The notes beneath the pieces are model-generated. The model ran no database searches. It was not told the origin of the DNA and saw only the letters and a list, made by a program, of their open reading frames with translations. From Candidatus Macondimonas diazotrophica (lineage in GTDB: Bacteria > Pseudomonadota > Gammaproteobacteria > UBA5335): a stretch of DNA of 64,000 nt. The stretch spans positions 1 to 64,000 of the forward strand of contig NZ_SRIO01000008.1 of assembly GCF_004684205.1 (NCBI RefSeq), in the 5' to 3' direction. The position numbers and the translations under genes are program-made. Shown here in pieces: positions 16,414-26,762 of the stretch (positions are counted from its first letter, which is position 1; every line of letters begins with the position of its first letter).

Positions 16414-17436
16414 ATGAATCTGCCGATCGATCCGAATTTTCCCTTGCCCGGGGAGGATGCCCCTTATCGTTCCCACATCGATAACCTCGCGGCCCGCCCC
16501 GTGTTCATCATGGGACTGCATCGCTCTGGAACAACTTTTCTGTATGACTCGGTGGCCCGCTGCTTTCCCTTGGCCAATCTGAGTCTGTACCACCTGTTCT
16601 ACTACGACCGCCTGCTCAAGAACCATCTGGAAGGGGGCGAAGCGCAAGACCGAAAAACGCTGAACACCCTGTTCCGGCGGCTCGGCATTACCGACCGCAA
16701 GCTCGATGCGGTCTATGTGGATGATCGCATGGTGGAGGAATACGGCTGGATGCTGCGCAATCATAGCTACAGCATGAAAGTGACTCGCCGGAACCAGGCC
16801 GTTCTGGACGAAATGTGTCGCAAGCTGCAGTTCGTCACCCCAGGCGCTGAAGCCGTTCTCTTGAAAAATCCTTGGGATACGGGCAATGCGCGCAGCATCC
16901 TTCAGTGGTTTCCGAATGCCCGATTCATCTACATCACGCGCGACCCGATCTATATCCTGAACAGCCAGATCAACGCGGCGATTTCCCTGCTGAGCGGCAG
17001 CCAGCCCTTCCAGACCTTACTGGTCGATAACTTCAAGACTGTCTTTGGCAAAGGCGGACTTTACCTCGCCTATGGCCTTTGGAAACTGACCAGAGGCGTG
17101 AAGCGATTGACCGGCGACCGCCCATTCGAAGCTGTGATACGTCCCTTTGCCGCGCGGGCGGTCGAAACTCAGCTCCAAGCCTATTATCGCGATCTTGAGG
17201 AACTGCCGGCCGAATCCGTCTACGCTCTGGACTACCAGTCGTTCAATGAACGCCCGGAACATCATCTACGTGAGCTGTCGGCTTTCCTGGATCTGCCGTT
17301 CGTCACCGAACCCTCAGACATCAAACCACAACCCCGCAAAGGTCACCTCAAAGGCCATCTCGAGGATTACGAGCCACGTTTCATGAATCGCCTGAAGCGC
17401 CGCATCCCGCAGCTCGAAATGCAACGCCGAGCCTGA
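16414..17436 (+). CDS. Sulfotransferase, PAPS-dependent family
   Basis: The 340-residue product carries the PAPS phosphate-binding loop MGLHRSGTTFLYDS near residue 30 and the FIYITRDPIYILNS block that holds the 3-prime-phosphate-binding Arg and a downstream Ser. The family transfers sulfate from PAPS to hydroxyl groups of sugars, lipids or proteins. An ATG at 16414 was preferred to an in-frame TTG five codons earlier; no strong ribosome-binding site is present for either. It is flanked by a glycosyltransferase and a membrane protein on the same strand. Confidence 0.85.
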   Translation: MNLPIDPNFPLPGEDAPYRSHIDNLAARPVFIMGLHRSGTTFLYDSVARCFPLANLSLYHLFYYDRLLKNHLEGGEAQDRKTLNTLFRRLGITDRKLDAVYVDDRMVEEYGWMLRNHSYSMKVTRRNQAVLDEMCRKLQFVTPGAEAVLLKNPWDTGNARSILQWFPNARFIYITRDPIYILNSQINAAISLLSGSQPFQTLLVDNFKTVFGKGGLYLAYGLWKLTRGVKRLTGDRPFEAVIRPFAARAVETQLQAYYRDLEELPAESVYALDYQSFNERPEHHLRELSAFLDLPFVTEPSDIKPQPRKGHLKGHLEDYEPRFMNRLKRRIPQLEMQRRA

Positions 17437-17463
17437 CTGGTGAGGCGCCCGCATGACTCTCTT

Positions 17464-18171
17464 ATGTCACAGGAGCGGGCCCGAAAACACGCGTCCTGGC
17501 GTCGATATACGGTTGCACTTATCGCGCTTGCCGGGTTTGTCCTTATCGGGGTGACGCTGGACGACGCCGTTGGAACAGGCCAGATCCGTGATGCCTTGAC
17601 GTGGATTCGCAGCCGTCATACGGCCATTTCGCCGATCGGCCCGCTGGTTTTCTGGCTGTTTGGCACATTGACCATCGTCGCCAATATTCCCACTGTTGTC
17701 GTGATTGCCTGCGCTTCTGTGCTCTACGGCAGCCTTGGCGCCGCAGTGATGGGGATGACCTGCCTGCTCACAGCCTCGATCGTCATTTATGCGGTGAGTC
17801 AGGCTGTGGGGCGATCACTGATTGCGCCGCACCTGAACCGATTTCTTCCTTTACTGGAACGACATTTCCAGGCCAAGGGACTGCGAACCGTCACTTTGGT
17901 CCGGCTGACGTTCTTTGCCCTGCCGCCGACCAATTGGGCCTTGGCGGTCATGAACATCGGCCTGCGCGAATACCTGATTGGGACCTTCCTGGGCTCGATT
18001 CCGCATGTCTTGATGTGGGCCTGGATCGGCGCTGCGGCCCTTGACATGGTCACCGGGCAAAGCGCGTTTTCCTGGCGGGCGCCAGAGGTCTGGGGCCCAC
18101 TCACCGTCGGTGGAAGCGTGGCCATCCTGACTGTCCTCATCCAACGGCGTGCAGCTCGGCTGTCCACTTGA
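17464..18171 (+). CDS. TVP38/TMEM64 (DedA-superfamily) membrane protein
   Basis: The 235-residue product has several membrane helices and the VTT-domain features: a small-residue-rich stretch near IPTVVVIACASVLYG, then LVRLTFFALPPTNWALAVMN and a GTFLGSIPH motif. Members are linked to lipid transport or flipping in the inner membrane. The ATG at 17464 was chosen over a GTG at 17440; neither has a strong ribosome-binding site. It begins shortly after the sulfotransferase stop, so cotranscription is likely, and it might move the lipid-linked product of the preceding two enzymes. Confidence 0.8.
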   Translation: MSQERARKHASWRRYTVALIALAGFVLIGVTLDDAVGTGQIRDALTWIRSRHTAISPIGPLVFWLFGTLTIVANIPTVVVIACASVLYGSLGAAVMGMTCLLTASIVIYAVSQAVGRSLIAPHLNRFLPLLERHFQAKGLRTVTLVRLTFFALPPTNWALAVMNIGLREYLIGTFLGSIPHVLMWAWIGAAALDMVTGQSAFSWRAPEVWGPLTVGGSVAILTVLIQRRAARLST

Positions 18172-18226
18172 CCCTGCCGCCCAGGTGGAGGAGCCTGATC
18201 CCTTGGGCTAGCCCGAGAACATCGCT

Positions 18227-20326
18227 ATGACGCATACCGCCCCTGCCAACCGGCTGATCCACGAACACAGCCCCTATCTGCGCCAGCACGCCCACAATCC
18301 CGTCGATTGGTATCCATGGGGAGCGGAAAGCCTTGCGCTCGCCGTGCGTGACAACCGGCCGATCCTCCTGTCCATCGGGTATTCGGCCTGCCATTGGTGT
18401 CACGTGATGGAACAGGAATCATTCGAAGATCCGCAGACCGCCGCGCTGATGAATGCGCTCTTCGTCAACATCAAGGTGGACCGGGAAGAGCGGCCTGATC
18501 TGGATCGCGTCTATCAATTGGCGCATCAAATCCTGACGCAACGCAGTGGCGGCTGGCCGCTCACGGTCTTTCTTACCCCGCGCGACCACATGCCCTTTTT
18601 CGCCGGCACCTATTTTCCGCCCGAACCACGCCACGGACTCCCCGCGTTTCGGGAGTTGCTAACCCTTCTGGCGCGTTTCCATCGAGAGCGCGGCGAAGAG
18701 ATTCACCAACAAAACACCGACCTCGCCGACATTCTCCAGGCGCAAATCGCATCAACCCAAACGCACACGCTCGATGCGAGCTTGGTGTCCGCGGCTGAAG
18801 CATCGCTCCTGGACTGGATGGACCTGGAAGACGGCGGTTTCGGGCAAAGCGCCAAATTTCCCAATGCCCCGGCGCTGAGACTCCTGCTGCAGCGCACCCC
18901 GGCGTTAAACGGCCAGGAACGCGATGCAATCGCGCGGGCAGCTGTGCACCGGAGCCTCGATGCCATGGCCCTGCGGGGACTTTGGGATCATATCGGCGAA
19001 GGATTTTTCCGGTACACCATTGATGCGCATTGGCAGATTCCGCATTTCGAGAAGATGCTCTATGACAACGCGCAACTGCTGGCCCTGTACAGCGAAGCTG
19101 CAACCACATTTCAGGAGCCCCTCTATCGGGATCGAGCGCTCGGTATCGTCCGCTGGGCCATGCGCGAACTGTGCAATCCGGGCGGCGAATTCTACACCAG
19201 CCTGGATGCGGACAGTGGCGGGGAGGAAGGGGCTTATTATCTGTGGAACCGCCAAGACGTTGAAACCGCGCTACCTCAACGGTTGTGGGCGTGTTGCGCG
19301 CCAGCATGGGGACTGAATGCCGCTCCGAATTTCGAGAACCGGGCCTGGCACCTGCAACTCCAAGCGCCGATTGGCGTTCTGGCCCAGGAATTGGGGCTCC
19401 CGCCTGATCAGTTGATGGCCGACTTGTTAGAAGCCCGGAATATTCTTCGGCCGCTGCGCGACCAGCGTCTCTCCGTCCATCGTGATGAAAAAATCCTGAC
19501 CGGCTGGAACGGCCTCATGATCTCGGCGTTAGCCCTTACGGCACGCAAGCTCGGCGTACCAGAACTTGCCGAGACGGCGTTGAACAGTCTGCGTGCACTC
19601 CGCGCCGCTGTGTGGCGCGACGGCCGACTGCTCGCGGTTCACGCCGGCGGTGATGCATACCTTCCCGCGTATCTGGACGACTATGCGTTCCTGGCCGATG
19701 CAGCCTTGGGCGTGAGCGAAGCCTGCGGCTCTGCAGAGGCCCTGCATTGGGCCATCGAATGGGCTGAAGCCTTGATCTCCCATTTTCAGGATATTGAAAA
19801 TGGGGGATTTTTCTTCACAGCCCACGACCATGAAGCGCTCATCCACCGCCCCAAACCTTTTGCGGACGAAGCGACGCCGGCAGGCAATGCGGTTGCTGCC
19901 CGCACTCTCCAGCGCCTCGGATGGATTCTGGCCGAACCGCGCTATCTCGTGGCAGCAGAGTCCACGTTACAAGCAGGCGCCGAGAGCATGCGCCGGATAC
20001 CGCATGCCCACGCGAGTCTGGCACTGGCGTTGGAGGAGTTCCTCCATCCCCCCACACTCATCGTGCTGCGCGGCGCGACGTCCGTCACACAGGCGTGGCA
20101 ACAGCGAATCCAGGCCGTGAAGACCGCGGCGGTGATGATTTTCGCCGTTTCGGATCCGGCCGACGATTGGCCGGATGCCTTGGCCGCTAAGCCAGCGCAC
20201 GGGAAGATCTGCGCGTATCTGTGCCGGGGCACGCAGTGCGAAGAAGCTCCCTATCATGATCTCGCAGCCTTGTTGGAGCGTCTCACCGCTACGCCGCAGG
20301 ATCGGGCGACATCCGGTCGCGTCTGA
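18227..20326 (+). CDS. DUF255 thioredoxin-fold protein with six-hairpin domain (YyaL/SSP411 family)
   Basis: The 699-residue protein begins with [20 protein letters not shown] and a thioredoxin-like domain carrying [14 protein letters not shown] (C-x2-C). A long alpha/alpha-barrel region follows with [23 protein letters not shown] and [12 protein letters not shown], which are family hallmarks. The length is as expected. The cellular role of the family is not well defined; redox and sugar-epimerase-like activities have been suggested. It is convergent with the next gene, nine bases apart. Confidence 0.9.
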   Translation: MTHTAPANRLIHEHSPYLRQHAHNPVDWYPWGAESLALAVRDNRPILLSIGYSACHWCHVMEQESFEDPQTAALMNALFVNIKVDREERPDLDRVYQLAHQILTQRSGGWPLTVFLTPRDHMPFFAGTYFPPEPRHGLPAFRELLTLLARFHRERGEEIHQQNTDLADILQAQIASTQTHTLDASLVSAAEASLLDWMDLEDGGFGQSAKFPNAPALRLLLQRTPALNGQERDAIARAAVHRSLDAMALRGLWDHIGEGFFRYTIDAHWQIPHFEKMLYDNAQLLALYSEAATTFQEPLYRDRALGIVRWAMRELCNPGGEFYTSLDADSGGEEGAYYLWNRQDVETALPQRLWACCAPAWGLNAAPNFENRAWHLQLQAPIGVLAQELGLPPDQLMADLLEARNILRPLRDQRLSVHRDEKILTGWNGLMISALALTARKLGVPELAETALNSLRALRAAVWRDGRLLAVHAGGDAYLPAYLDDYAFLADAALGVSEACGSAEALHWAIEWAEALISHFQDIENGGFFFTAHDHEALIHRPKPFADEATPAGNAVAARTLQRLGWILAEPRYLVAAESTLQAGAESMRRIPHAHASLALALEEFLHPPTLIVLRGATSVTQAWQQRIQAVKTAAVMIFAVSDPADDWPDALAAKPAHGKICAYLCRGTQCEEAPYHDLAALLERLTATPQDRATSGRV

Positions 20327-20335
20327 GCTGGTCGT

Positions 20336-21280
20336 TCAAATGCCGGATTGCGGCAGCCAATCCTGAAGAGAAACCGTCTGTACGCCATCTCCGCGGCTGT
20401 GTGCATAGAGTCGATCGAAGGGTTGCCGATGGCGATGATAGACGCCAAAACCGTGCACTCCGACGAACCAGCGAGACCATGGGCCGACGAAGCGATATTT
20501 CGGCTCCAGCGGCTCCTCATCGTAAGCGCTGAACGTCGCCAGCACCGCACCAGCGCCTGGATGGGCGGCTTCGGATAGCACGCCGACACGACGCGGCACA
20601 GGATCGCGAAGGTTCACGTAGTGGACATAGCGCGGCCCATCGGGCCACCGACTCGTCGCCCCACCGGCGGTTTCCACGCGGACGCGACGCAGAGCGCCTG
20701 CCAACTGCACCGCCGTCATGCGCTGCGCCATGATCCTGCGTGCCTGTTCCAACGCGTTGCGCAAATGAATCGCGCCCTGACTGTTTGCTTTGAGATGAAT
20801 TTCGCTGCCTGCCCCCAAGCGCATCACGATGCTCTGTGTCAAGGTCGCGACCGGTGGGCTCTCCACCCCCAGACGAGCATCGTGGATGGCATCCGGAACT
20901 CGCCCCCCCTGGGTCGCGTTATAAACGGCGACGACGGGAGCGCCGGTCTGCTGAGCCAAAAGATGCAACTCCGGCAGAGTCCAATCGACCTGGTGATTGG
21001 CGCCGTTGACATAGACCAATTGCCGGTTGCCGGAATCGAACGTGCGCGGATCAGTCACTGCAGGAATGTCATCCAAGCCAATACGGGCTGGATCGTAGAG
21101 ACACGCCTGCGCCCCCATCCATGCCCCGTCATAGGCGCTGTTCCATCGCCCGCCGGGTAACGCCGCCGGGTCAGTGCATAGCAATGCGCCGTGCCGGGCC
21201 GGACGATATTCGGTGGACAGGAGATAGAGCAGCCCATATCCAAGCAAAAGGAAAGCTGCCCATCCCAGGATGCGTATCAT
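20336..21280 (-). CDS. Membrane-anchored alpha/beta-hydrolase-like protein, unknown
   Basis: The 314-residue product has an N-terminal helix (about residues 4-22) and a region with hydrolase-like strands. QLVYVNGANHQVDW resembles an oxyanion-hole strand and IHLKANSQGAIHLRNAL could be a nucleophile elbow with Asn-Ser-Gln-Gly in place of the usual G-x-S-x-G. Histidines near the C-terminus (GVHGFGVYHRH) could complete a triad. No named family is recognised. It is the last gene of a long minus-strand run ending at the convergent DUF255 gene. Confidence 0.65.
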   Translation of the reverse strand: MIRILGWAAFLLLGYGLLYLLSTEYRPARHGALLCTDPAALPGGRWNSAYDGAWMGAQACLYDPARIGLDDIPAVTDPRTFDSGNRQLVYVNGANHQVDWTLPELHLLAQQTGAPVVAVYNATQGGRVPDAIHDARLGVESPPVATLTQSIVMRLGAGSEIHLKANSQGAIHLRNALEQARRIMAQRMTAVQLAGALRRVRVETAGGATSRWPDGPRYVHYVNLRDPVPRRVGVLSEAAHPGAGAVLATFSAYDEEPLEPKYRFVGPWSRWFVGVHGFGVYHRHRQPFDRLYAHSRGDGVQTVSLQDWLPQSGI

Positions 21281-21301
21281 GCAAGCGCCTGTATGCCCGA
21301 T

Positions 21302-22234
21302 TCAAAGCAGGTCCATCCCAAACGCGTCCCGGAATCTGGTCTCGAACTCCGCGAAATCAAATCGATGATTCTGCGTGCCCGGATGTGCGATCTTGATCGC
21401 ACCCATCAGTGAAGCAATCCGGCCGGTAAGCGCCCAGTCCAATCCCCGCTGCAAACCAAAGATCAAACCGGCCCGATAGGCGTCACCGCAGCCGGTCGGA
21501 TCACGCAATGCATCAGGGCGCGCTGGCGGAATGGCGATTTCCTTACCATCGGCATAGATCGACGATCCTTGAGCACCCCGGGTCACGATCACGGCATCCA
21601 CATGCCCGGCAAGCCGTTCCAGGGAATGCCCCGTGCGCTCCTCGAGCAGCGCCGCCTCGTACTCGTTGACCGCCACCCACGTCGCTTGGTCGATAAAGCC
21701 CATGAGGTCGCCGCCGTTGAACATCGGCAGTCCCTGGCCCGGGTCGAACAGGAAGGGAATACCGGCTTCAACAAATTGCCGTGCATGCGACAACATGCCT
21801 TCGCGCCCATTCGGGGCCACGACCCCCAGCGTAACGGACTCATCGGCACGAACCGGATTCTCATGCGCATGGTTCATGGCGCCCGGGTGGAAGGCCGTGA
21901 TCTGATTGTCATCGAGATCGGTGGTGATGTAGGCCTGCGCCGTATAGGTATCCGGGATCTCGAGGATATCGCGCTGGTCGATCCCACACCGTTCGAGCCA
22001 ACTGCGGTAGGACGCGAAATCCTTGCCCACCGTCCCCAAAGGCCTGCCCTGTCCACCCAGGAGGCACAGATTGTAAGCAATGTTCCCGGCACATCCACCG
22101 AACTCACGGCGCATCTCTGGAACCAGAAACGACACGTTGAGCATGTGCACCTTGTCGGGAAGAATGTGTTCCCGGAAGCGCTCGGGAAAGACCATGATGG
22201 TATCGAAGGCAAGTGAGCCGCTGATCAAGGCGTT
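21302..22234 (-). CDS. PfkB-family carbohydrate/adenosine kinase
   Basis: The 310-residue ribokinase-fold protein starts with ISGSLAFDTIM and has the substrate-lid glycine pair in REFGGCAGNIAYNL. The C-terminal anion-hole motif DPTGCGDAY includes the catalytic Asp. Closely similar proteobacterial proteins are annotated as adenosine kinase; if right, it salvages the adenosine released by AhcY. The ATG at 22234 has AGGA upstream; an earlier in-frame start would overlap gcvPB. It lies 26 bases after gcvPB on the same strand. Confidence 0.8.
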   Translation of the reverse strand, partial: NALISGSLAFDTIMVFPERFREHILPDKVHMLNVSFLVPEMRREFGGCAGNIAYNLCLLGGQGRPLGTVGKDFASYRSWLERCGIDQRDILEIPDTYTAQAYITTDLDDNQITAFHPGAMNHAHENPVRADESVTLGVVAPNGREGMLSHARQFVEAGIPFLFDPGQGLPMFNGGDLMGFIDQATWVAVNEYEAALLEERTGHSLERLAGHVDAVIVTRGAQGSSIYADGKEIAIPPARPDALRDPTGCGDAYRAGLIFGLQRGLDWALTGRIASLMGAIKIAHPGTQNHRFDFAEFETRFRDAFGMDLL

Positions 22235-22260
22235 CATGGGGGATCCTAACGTTCGTTGAT

Positions 22261-23778
22261 TCAAGCCGAAGGATTCTGGGTCGGCCGAGTCGGCACGTCC
22301 CAGCGCAAATCGAGTTCGCGAGCCGCCCGCACCTCGTCGAGGCGCCGCACCGGCAGGTGATGCGGCGCCTCGCGCAACCGTTCCGGCGCTGCATGCGCCT
22401 CGTCGAAGATCGCCGCCATGGCCTCAACGAATCGATCCAGATCCTGCTTGCTCTCCGTCTCCGTCGGCTCAATCAGCAAACACTCCGGCACCAGCTGCGG
22501 AAAATAAACCGTGGGCGCATGAAAGCCGTAGTCGAGCAGGCGCTTGGCGACATCCAGCGCCGTAATGCCCGTCTGGGCGGTCAAGGGTTTGAGACTGAGT
22601 GTGAACTCATGGCTAGCACGCCGTGCCGGATAGGCCGGTTGGTAGCCCACAGCGCCCAAGCGGGCAAGCAGGTAGTTGGCGCTCAAGGTCGCGTAGATGC
22701 CGACGCGCGACAATCCTTCCGCGCCCAGGAGCCGGGCATAGACATAGGCGCGAAGAAGCACGCCCGCGTTGCCCATGAACGTCGACAGTCGACCAATGGT
22801 CTGGGGACAATCGGTTCGTCCGGCCCAGCGATAGCCTTCCCCTTCCCTGCAGACGAAGGGAATCGGCAGGAAGGGCCTGAGGCGCTCACCCACGCCCACG
22901 GCGCCGGCGCCCGGCCCGCCGCCGCCATGCGGCGTGGCGAAGGTTTTGTGGAGATTGACATGAACCACATCGAATCCCATGTCCCCGGGCCGAACCTGTC
23001 CCAGAATGGCGTTGAGATTGGCTCCGTCGTAGTACAGCAGCCCGCCGGCTTCATGCACAAGTTCAGCAATCTCGACGATGCGCCGCTCGAACACCCCCAA
23101 GGTCGACGGATTGGTGAGCATGATCGCCGCCGTATGGGGCCCCACCGCTGACCTCAGCGCCTCCAGATCCACGTCGCCGGCCGAATCGGTCGGAATCTCA
23201 CGCACCGTGTAGCCGCACATCACCGCAGTCGCTGGATTGGTGCCGTGCGCGGCGTCGGGCACGAGCACCTCGGTCCGCGCCAGATCGCCTCGCGCACGGT
23301 GGTAGGCCCGAATCATTGCCATGCCGGCGAGTTCGCCCTGAGCGCCGGCCATGGGCGTCAGAGATACCGCCTGCATGCCGGTCACCGCCTGAAGCGTTTC
23401 CTGAAGTTCATACAGGCAGGCCATGAACCCCTGTCCTCGCGAAACCGGCGCGAGGGGGTGGCGACTCAGAAAACCGGGCAGCATCGCCAGGGTGTTGCAG
23501 GCCCGCGGATTGTACTTCATGGTGCAGGAACCCAGCGGATAGAACTGGGTGTCGATGGAAAAGTTGCGCTGAGACAGGCGGGTGTAGTGCCGGACCACCT
23601 GCAACTCGGAAACCTCGGGCAGCTGAGGTTGCTCGCTACGGCGCAGCGCAGGAGGCAAATCATCCCAGGACTCCGCGACCGTCGGCGTCTGTGCAAAGGC
23701 CCGCCGGCCCGCCGCCCCCTGCTCGAAAATCAGCGCCGGGCTGTCGGTTGCCCGTAATTGCATGCTTGAGTCCAACAC
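22261..23778 (-). CDS. gcvPB: Glycine dehydrogenase (decarboxylating) subunit 2
   Basis: The 505-residue product is the PLP-binding half of the split P-protein. It has QFYPLGSCTMKYNPR near residue 80, NLNAILGQVRPGDMGFD and the PLP lysine in VNLHKTFATPHGGGGPG. With subunit 1 it decarboxylates glycine and passes the aminomethyl group to GcvH. Start choice: a GTG at 23778 with GAGAG upstream lies three bases after the gcvPA stop, giving tight coupling; an ATG at 23763 is the alternative. Confidence 0.93.
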   Translation of the reverse strand: MLDSSMQLRATDSPALIFEQGAAGRRAFAQTPTVAESWDDLPPALRRSEQPQLPEVSELQVVRHYTRLSQRNFSIDTQFYPLGSCTMKYNPRACNTLAMLPGFLSRHPLAPVSRGQGFMACLYELQETLQAVTGMQAVSLTPMAGAQGELAGMAMIRAYHRARGDLARTEVLVPDAAHGTNPATAVMCGYTVREIPTDSAGDVDLEALRSAVGPHTAAIMLTNPSTLGVFERRIVEIAELVHEAGGLLYYDGANLNAILGQVRPGDMGFDVVHVNLHKTFATPHGGGGPGAGAVGVGERLRPFLPIPFVCREGEGYRWAGRTDCPQTIGRLSTFMGNAGVLLRAYVYARLLGAEGLSRVGIYATLSANYLLARLGAVGYQPAYPARRASHEFTLSLKPLTAQTGITALDVAKRLLDYGFHAPTVYFPQLVPECLLIEPTETESKQDLDRFVEAMAAIFDEAHAAPERLREAPHHLPVRRLDEVRAARELDLRWDVPTRPTQNPSA

Positions 23779-23781
23779 GGG

Positions 23782-25143
23782 TCAACTCTCCAGAATGTCG
23801 GCCAGCGCCGTGCCATAGCGGGCCAGGTCGGCTTGTGTACGCGTCTCGGTTGCACAGACCAGAAGCGCATTGCCCAATTCGGGATACGCCTCGGAAAGAT
23901 CGAAGCCGCCGAGAACACCGGCACTGGCCAGTGCCTCCAGCACAGGCGCCACAGGCTGTGGCAGTGTCAAGACGAACTCATGGAAAAAGTGACCCCCGAA
24001 CCGCAGCTCGACGCCGGGTATGGCGGCCAGCTGACTGGCCAATGCCGTTGCCCGCGCGTGGCTGGCCAGCGCGGCGCGGGCCAGGCCTTCAGAGCCCAAC
24101 AAGGCCATATGGATGGTCGAGGCCGTCACCATCAAACCCTGGTTGGTGCAGATGTTCGATGTGGCCTTGGCGCGGCGAATATGCTGCTCGCGCGGCTGCA
24201 GTGTAAGCGTGTAGCCGACCCGCCCGTCCCGATCGACCGTTCGACCGACGATCCGCCCCGGCATCTGACGGGCATGATTGGCACGACAACACAGGAATCC
24301 GTAGTAAGGTCCGCCCCCTGAAAGTGGAATGCCGAGCGGCTGACCGTCGCCACAGGCGATATCGACACCACTCGCGCCGGTGCCCCACTCGCCGGGCGGT
24401 TTGAGCACGGCCATCGCCAAGGGATTGACCAAGGCGATGACAAGCGCGCCACGCGCCCGCGCCGCGTCCGTCAACGCGTCAACATCTTCGAGTCGACCGA
24501 AGAAATTGGGCAGCGGGATCACCAGCGCCGCCGCATCGGGCAAAGCATCCAGGGTCGCTGCCGGAGTCAGGCCCGTTTCCGGATCATACGGCACTTCAAT
24601 GAGCTCGATGCCCTGGCCCTCGACAATGGTCCGCACCGTTTCGCGATAGAAGGGGTGCACCGACGCGGGCATCCAGATCCGTTGCGAATTGCCGCCTCGA
24701 TGTGCCCGAAGGGCCATCAGCACCGCCTCGGCCAGCGCTGACGCGCCGTCGTAAAGCGAGGCATTGGAGATATCCATGGCCATCAGCGCGGTCATCATGG
24801 ACTGGTATTCGTAAATCAGCTGCAAGGTGCCTTGACTGGCCTCGGCCTGATAGGGGGTATAGGCGCTGTAGAACTCGCCCCGCGTCGCAATTTCCCATAC
24901 GGCGGCGGGGATATGGTGCTCATAGGCCCCGGCGCCGAGGAAACACAGATCGGCGCCATCGCGCGCCGCCCGCTCGCGCATCAGCCGGCTGATGGCCATT
25001 TCCGAAGCCCCGGGTGGCACCCCCTCAACGCGGGCCCAGCGCAGGGACGCTGGAATCTCGTCGAACAGCGCAGAAACCTCGGGAACACCGATGGCCGCTA
25101 ACATCGCCTGGACATCCTCAGGCGTATGGGGAATGAATGGCAT
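23782..25143 (-). CDS. gcvPA: Glycine dehydrogenase (decarboxylating) subunit 1
   Basis: The 453-residue protein has the expected opening ([16 protein letters not shown]), [15 protein letters not shown] and [20 protein letters not shown], all typical of the N-terminal half of split P-proteins. It partners GcvPB. The split form occurs in many bacteria and archaea, while the enteric gammaproteobacteria use a single fused GcvP. It lies 15 bases after gcvH and just ahead of gcvPB. Confidence 0.94.
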   Translation of the reverse strand: MPFIPHTPEDVQAMLAAIGVPEVSALFDEIPASLRWARVEGVPPGASEMAISRLMRERAARDGADLCFLGAGAYEHHIPAAVWEIATRGEFYSAYTPYQAEASQGTLQLIYEYQSMMTALMAMDISNASLYDGASALAEAVLMALRAHRGGNSQRIWMPASVHPFYRETVRTIVEGQGIELIEVPYDPETGLTPAATLDALPDAAALVIPLPNFFGRLEDVDALTDAARARGALVIALVNPLAMAVLKPPGEWGTGASGVDIACGDGQPLGIPLSGGGPYYGFLCCRANHARQMPGRIVGRTVDRDGRVGYTLTLQPREQHIRRAKATSNICTNQGLMVTASTIHMALLGSEGLARAALASHARATALASQLAAIPGVELRFGGHFFHEFVLTLPQPVAPVLEALASAGVLGGFDLSEAYPELGNALLVCATETRTQADLARYGTALADILES

Positions 25144-25158
25144 GCCCGCGCGCCTCCG

Positions 25159-25551
25159 TCAGCCGCCCTGATCCAGAACGGCGCGATAGCCCTCGGCATC
25201 GAGCAAGGCATCCAGGCTCACCGAGTCGGCAGGGGTCACCCGAAACAACCAGCCGCTGCCATAGCAGTCCTGGTTGACCTGCTCGGGATGATCGACCAGT
25301 GCCGTGTTGATCGCTGCAATACGTCCGGCGATCGGCGCGTAGATATCGGACGCCGCTTTCACCGACTCGACCACGGCGCATACCTCCCCAGCGGCCACTT
25401 CACGGCCGACTTCGGGTAGCTCCACGAAGACCAGATCGCCCAAGGCATCCTGCGCATGGTCTGTGATGCCCACCTGAAAATCACCACCCTCCTCGGCCCG
25501 CAGCCATTCATGGGTGGACACATACTTGAGATCGGCCGGAATCTGGCTCAT
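25159..25551 (-). CDS. gcvH: Glycine cleavage system H protein
   Basis: The 130-residue lipoyl carrier contains [26 protein letters not shown] and the lipoylation site [12 protein letters not shown] with Lys65. The ATG at 25551 has AGGAG eight bases upstream. It shuttles the aminomethyl intermediate from GcvP to GcvT. It sits between gcvT and gcvPA on one transcript. Confidence 0.95.
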   Translation of the reverse strand: MSQIPADLKYVSTHEWLRAEEGGDFQVGITDHAQDALGDLVFVELPEVGREVAAGEVCAVVESVKAASDIYAPIAGRIAAINTALVDHPEQVNQDCYGSGWLFRVTPADSVSLDALLDAEGYRAVLDQGG

Positions 25552-25581
25552 CACGGAAACTCCTGGGAACAATCGAAAATC

Positions 25582-26685
25582 TTACAGGGCGTCCAAATCG
25601 ATACTGGCTACCCCATGACGGACGAACGGTGGTTTGACCACACGCGCCTTCAACGCCTGCCCGCGCAGCAATACCTCACACTGATGCAGTCCCGACGCCT
25701 GAACAGGCACCCGCGCGAGCGCAATGGCGCGCTGCAAGGTCGGCGAAAAACCGCCGCTGGTGATCCGGCCTTCCGTGCCATCGGCAAAGCGCACGACTAG
25801 CCCGTTGCGCAACACACCCCGTCCCTGAAGCACCAACCCCACCTGCCGGCAGCGGGGTGTCGCGGCCTCCAGTGCGGCGCGGCCCATGAACGAGCGCTCG
25901 GGTGGCGCCATGGCAACAGTCCAGCCCAGACCGCATTCGTTCGGAGTATGCGCGTCGTCCAGATCCGTGCCGTACAGGCTCAGCCCGGCTTCCAGTCGCA
26001 GCGTATCGCGGGCGCCGAGGCCGCAGGGTTGCACACCTGCCGCCAACAGGGCATGCCACATACCTGGGGCGGCGCCAACCGAAAGCAGAATCTCGAAGCC
26101 GTCCTCGCCGGTATAGCCTGTCCGGGCGATAAATCCTTCTGGACGCTCGACGAACTGAAACGCCTTGAGCGCACGCACGGCGGTCAAAGTTTCGGCCGAC
26201 ACGACATGCCCCAGGGCGCGTTCAGCCATCGGTCCCTGCAATGCCAGCATCGCCAGGTCGGTGCGGTGGATCAGCTCGGTCGCGCCACCGATTTCCGTCC
26301 GACGGGCTTCAATCCAAGCCAGATCGCGTTCCCGAGTCGCGGCGTTGACCACCAATCGATAACGGTCCTCTCCCCGGAAGTACACGATCAGATCATCCAG
26401 AATTCCGCCCTCGGCATTGAGCATGCAACTATACAGCGCATGTCCGGGATGACTCAGCCGCGCCACGTCATTTGCCAGCAGCAGCCGCAAGAACGCCTTG
26501 GCATCCGGACCGGACAGATCGATCACCGTCATGTGGGAAACGTCAAAAACGCCGACTTCCGCACGCACGTGATGATGCTCCTGCAGCTGCGAGCCATAGT
26601 GCAACGGCATGTCCCATCCGGAGAACGGGACCAGCCGCGCGCTGGCGGCCACATGGCTGTCGTAGAGGGCAGTACGCTGGTTCAC
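25582..26685 (-). CDS. gcvT: Aminomethyltransferase (glycine cleavage T protein)
   Basis: The 367-residue protein transfers the one-carbon unit from GcvH to tetrahydrofolate, releasing ammonia. FSGWDMPLHYGSQLQEHHHVR, GVFDVSHM, RTGYTGEDGFEI, ARDTLRLEAGLSLYG and GRITSGGFSPTLQRAIA are family signatures in order. It is 77 bases downstream of ubiI on the same strand, without a visible glycine riboswitch in the gap, so the Gcv genes may be read from the ubi operon. Confidence 0.95.
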   Translation of the reverse strand: MNQRTALYDSHVAASARLVPFSGWDMPLHYGSQLQEHHHVRAEVGVFDVSHMTVIDLSGPDAKAFLRLLLANDVARLSHPGHALYSCMLNAEGGILDDLIVYFRGEDRYRLVVNAATRERDLAWIEARRTEIGGATELIHRTDLAMLALQGPMAERALGHVVSAETLTAVRALKAFQFVERPEGFIARTGYTGEDGFEILLSVGAAPGMWHALLAAGVQPCGLGARDTLRLEAGLSLYGTDLDDAHTPNECGLGWTVAMAPPERSFMGRAALEAATPRCRQVGLVLQGRGVLRNGLVVRFADGTEGRITSGGFSPTLQRAIALARVPVQASGLHQCEVLLRGQALKARVVKPPFVRHGVASIDLDAL

Positions 26686-26762
26686 ATGGGCTCCTCAAAT
26701 CACGGTGAAGAGACGTCGGGACCGTCCCCGGCCCCCGTTACCATGGCACCAGGGCAGCGGCC

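Noticed and set aside
26686-26762. Possible glycine riboswitch upstream of gcvT
   Set aside because: The gap is only 77 bases and shows no tandem aptamer core; it is too short for the usual form.
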